Positions 62,056-64,000 of a stretch of 64,000 nucleotides of DNA are shown here, in pieces. Origin of the DNA: Clostridia bacterium. GTDB taxonomy: Bacteria > Bacillota > Clostridia > TANB77 > CAG-508. Made by a program: the position numbers and the translations under genes. The DNA lies in assembly GCA_017469445.1 (NCBI GenBank), contig JAFUGK010000014.1:1-64000 (forward strand), written 5' to 3'. The number at the start of each line of letters is the position of its first letter. Positions within the stretch are counted from its first letter, which is position 1. The notes beneath the pieces are model-generated. The model had not been told where the DNA came from. It was given only the letters and a program-made list of their open reading frames with translations, and made no database searches.

Positions 62056-63648
62056 GTGCAAGGTTTAAAATATGTATTTATAATCATATTAATAGGTCTT
62101 ATAGCATTTGCAGGATATTCTTTATATAGTAAACCAGAAGAAGGACTATCTGAAAATATGCAACAAATAGTTAAAGAAGAAGACTATACTCAAATAATTA
62201 CTACTTTACGACTTGGAATTTGTAATTATGATACAATGAATCCTTTGCTTAGTAAAAATAAAAACATACAATATTATTCCAAATTGATTTTTGAACCATT
62301 ATTCGGTATTAATGAAGATTTTAGCTTAAAGCAATGTTTAGCTACAGAATGCTCTCGAACAGGAGATAAAACATATTTAATCAAACTTAGAAAAGATGTT
62401 AAATGGCAAGATGGGAATCCTTTTACAGCTAAAGATGTAAAGTATACCATTGATGTTTTAAAAAGCGGAATAAACAGCATATATTCAGATAATGTACGTT
62501 CAATATCTGGATTAGAAGTAATTGATGATTACACATTAAGAGTTAGTGTGTTCGAGCAAATACCATTTTTTGAATATAATTTAATATTTCCTATAATGCC
62601 TGAACATTATTATTTTGGCGTGAATTTTGCTGATGATCCATTAACACCAATAGGTACAGGAATGTTTAAAATAGAAAACAGAACAACAAGTTATATAAAG
62701 CTAGTAAGAAATGAAGAATGGTGGAATAGCACAAATTTACCAAAATTAGAAGGGATTACAATAAATGTTTATTTAGATGCAGGGGAATTGTATAATGCAT
62801 TTAAAATTGGAAATGTAGATATGCTAGTTACTGAAAATGATAATTACGCAGAATATGTTGGAACAATAGGGTTTGAAACTAAAGAATTCAAAGGAAGAGA
62901 ATATGATTTTATAGCAATAAATCAAAATAACAATATTTTATCTAGAAAAGAAGTTAGACAAGCAATGAATTATGCTATAGATAAAAATAATATTGTCGCA
63001 TCTGTTTTTAATAATAAATGCTATGTAGTAAATAATTCATTAGATTATGGAAGCTGGCTTTATAAAGATGCATCTAATCTTTCTGAATATAACTTAGAAA
63101 ACGCACAAAAGGCATTGCAGGATAATGGATGGAATTTAACTAGTAGGCAATGGACAAAAATTGAAAATTATAGAACAATAAAAACTAGTTTTAATTTATT
63201 TGTTAATTCATCAAATAATAGAAGAGTGCAGGTAGCAGAAAATATTAGAGCTCAATTAGAAAATTTTGGAATAACATTAAATGTAAAGGCTCTTAATGAT
63301 AATCAATATAATTCTTATTTAGAAAAAAAGAATTATGATTTAATTATTACAGGCTTAAATTTATCATTTAGTCCTAATTTAGCTACATTTTATGGGAATA
63401 ATAATTTAGCTAATTACAATAACGAAGAAGTAAATAAATTGTATAGTTCAATATTAAATATATCTGATAAAAAATTACTTAAAGAAAAGATTCATGAAAT
63501 ACAAAACATTACAAATGATGATATTATCTATATACCACTTTATATAAATAAAATTACACTATTGTATAGTTCGGATTTGGTAGGAGATGTAAACCCAAAT
63601 TGGTATAATATTTTTTACAATATTGAGAAATGGTATAGAAAAAATTAA
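62056..63648 (+). CDS. Family 5 extracellular solute-binding protein (peptide type)
   Basis: The 530-residue protein has an N-terminal hydrophobic anchor (YVFIIILIGLIAFAGYSLY) without a lipobox Cys. The family 5 fold has FEPLFGINEDF, WQDGNPFTAKDVKYTIDVLK, NYAIDKNNIV and a C-terminal DIIYIPLYINK. It would bind oligopeptides or similar ligands, but no permease genes are adjacent. GGAG precedes its GTG start. Confidence 0.88.
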   Translation: MQGLKYVFIIILIGLIAFAGYSLYSKPEEGLSENMQQIVKEEDYTQIITTLRLGICNYDTMNPLLSKNKNIQYYSKLIFEPLFGINEDFSLKQCLATECSRTGDKTYLIKLRKDVKWQDGNPFTAKDVKYTIDVLKSGINSIYSDNVRSISGLEVIDDYTLRVSVFEQIPFFEYNLIFPIMPEHYYFGVNFADDPLTPIGTGMFKIENRTTSYIKLVRNEEWWNSTNLPKLEGITINVYLDAGELYNAFKIGNVDMLVTENDNYAEYVGTIGFETKEFKGREYDFIAINQNNNILSRKEVRQAMNYAIDKNNIVASVFNNKCYVVNNSLDYGSWLYKDASNLSEYNLENAQKALQDNGWNLTSRQWTKIENYRTIKTSFNLFVNSSNNRRVQVAENIRAQLENFGITLNVKALNDNQYNSYLEKKNYDLIITGLNLSFSPNLATFYGNNNLANYNNEEVNKLYSSILNISDKKLLKEKIHEIQNITNDDIIYIPLYINKITLLYSSDLVGDVNPNWYNIFYNIEKWYRKN

Positions 63649-63656
63649 AAAAAGTA

Positions 63657-63684
63657 TTGACAAAATTTTTTAATAGTATATAAT
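63657..63684 (+). promoter_or_regulatory. recA promoter
   Basis: TTGACA (63657–63662), 16 nt, TATAAT (63679–63684). No clear LexA box is visible nearby. Confidence 0.65.
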
Positions 63685-63729
63685 TAAGAAAAACAAACAG
63701 ATGTTTCTAAAGAAAGGATGTTAAAAAAT

Positions 63730-64000
63730 ATGAAAGAAGAAAATCAAGAAAAAAGAAAAGCACTAGAAATGGCAATGAACCAAATTGAAAAACAATTTGG
63801 AAAAGGATCAATTATGAAATTAGGAGAGTTTAATGCAATGAATGTTGAAGCTGTTCCAACAGGTGCATTAAGCTTAGATATAGCATTAGGTATAGGAGGA
63901 GTTCCAAGAGGAAGAATAATAGAAATATTTGGACCAGAATCATCTGGAAAAACAACTCTTGCTTTACATATAATTGCAGAAGCACAAAAATTAGGAGGAG
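63730..64000 (+). CDS. recA: RecA recombinase, 5' part
   Basis: The first 90 residues are present; the gene runs off the window. It starts [32 protein letters not shown] and has [35 protein letters not shown], which includes Walker A. AAAGGATG precedes the ATG. Confidence 0.98.
   Translation, partial: MKEENQEKRKALEMAMNQIEKQFGKGSIMKLGEFNAMNVEAVPTGALSLDIALGIGGVPRGRIIEIFGPESSGKTTLALHIIAEAQKLGG

Overview
The window looks like chromosome of a low-GC, spore-forming-lineage Clostridia (Bacillota). Codons are A/T-rich with AGA as the usual arginine, ribosome binding sites are strong AGGAGG types, there is a spoVS homologue, and the conserved run rny–ymdB–spoVS–recA lies at the right end. An uncultured host-associated clostridium is my best guess, but that is inference. 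I saw no rRNA, tRNA or CRISPR array.

The most striking feature is a complete diversity-generating retroelement (DGR) at 172–4530. A large surface protein has a prepilin-like N-terminus, three Listeria/Bacteroides-type repeats and a C-terminal formylglycine-generating-enzyme/C-type-lectin-like domain, and it ends in a variable region (VR, 2433–2552). Behind it come a small SSB-like OB-fold protein, an Avd-like helical protein, a DGR-type reverse transcriptase with YMDD, and a template repeat (TR, 4410–4529). Aligned base by base, VR and TR differ at 20 positions in 120. All 20 are adenines in the TR, which is the signature of adenine-directed mutagenic retrohoming. Two other prepilin-like surface proteins (16750–17880 and 56511–60656) end in lectin-like 'YWLA…IRP' domains with a local shift in codon use. 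They are candidates for targets of a template outside this window.

Layout. 4671–5390(-) is a receiver-like protein. 5540–9340 is the end of an integrative element, with an 11-bp iteron array, two leader peptides, a sigma-like regulator, a structured RNA candidate, a SHOCT-like protein and a large serine recombinase. 9452–12253 holds a wall-anchored protein (NPQTG motif), a DUF3592 protein and a class B-like sortase. 12312–15884 holds a cyclophilin-like protein, a thioesterase, a cation exporter and two house-cleaning NTP pyrophosphatases. 15933–16447(-) is a toxin–antitoxin pair. 17998–23210 holds two ABC ATPase–FtsX fusions with a small partner. 23421–29695 is an Rrf2 regulator and the suf Fe–S operon (C, B, D, S, U). 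Next come a DJ-1 protein, a C39-like peptidase, YebC and three tandem paralogous orphan genes. 33183–39261 has VanW, L31 and two P-type ATPases, the second with an ArsR regulator. Then come dinB, rpmF, rpsO–pnp, two glycosyltransferases, a P-loop–Asp23 fusion, cmk, plsC, typA, an O-methyltransferase, rny, the inserted surface-protein block, ymdB, spoVS, a peptide-binding protein and the start of recA.

The intergenic DNA is rich in structured repeats: a 78-nt hairpin family (three copies, with compensatory changes), a ~170-bp element with long terminal inverted repeats whose outer arms differ between copies yet stay complementary, further elements of similar architecture, and many GGGGACG-type palindromes at gene ends, some of which encode the last residues of a protein.
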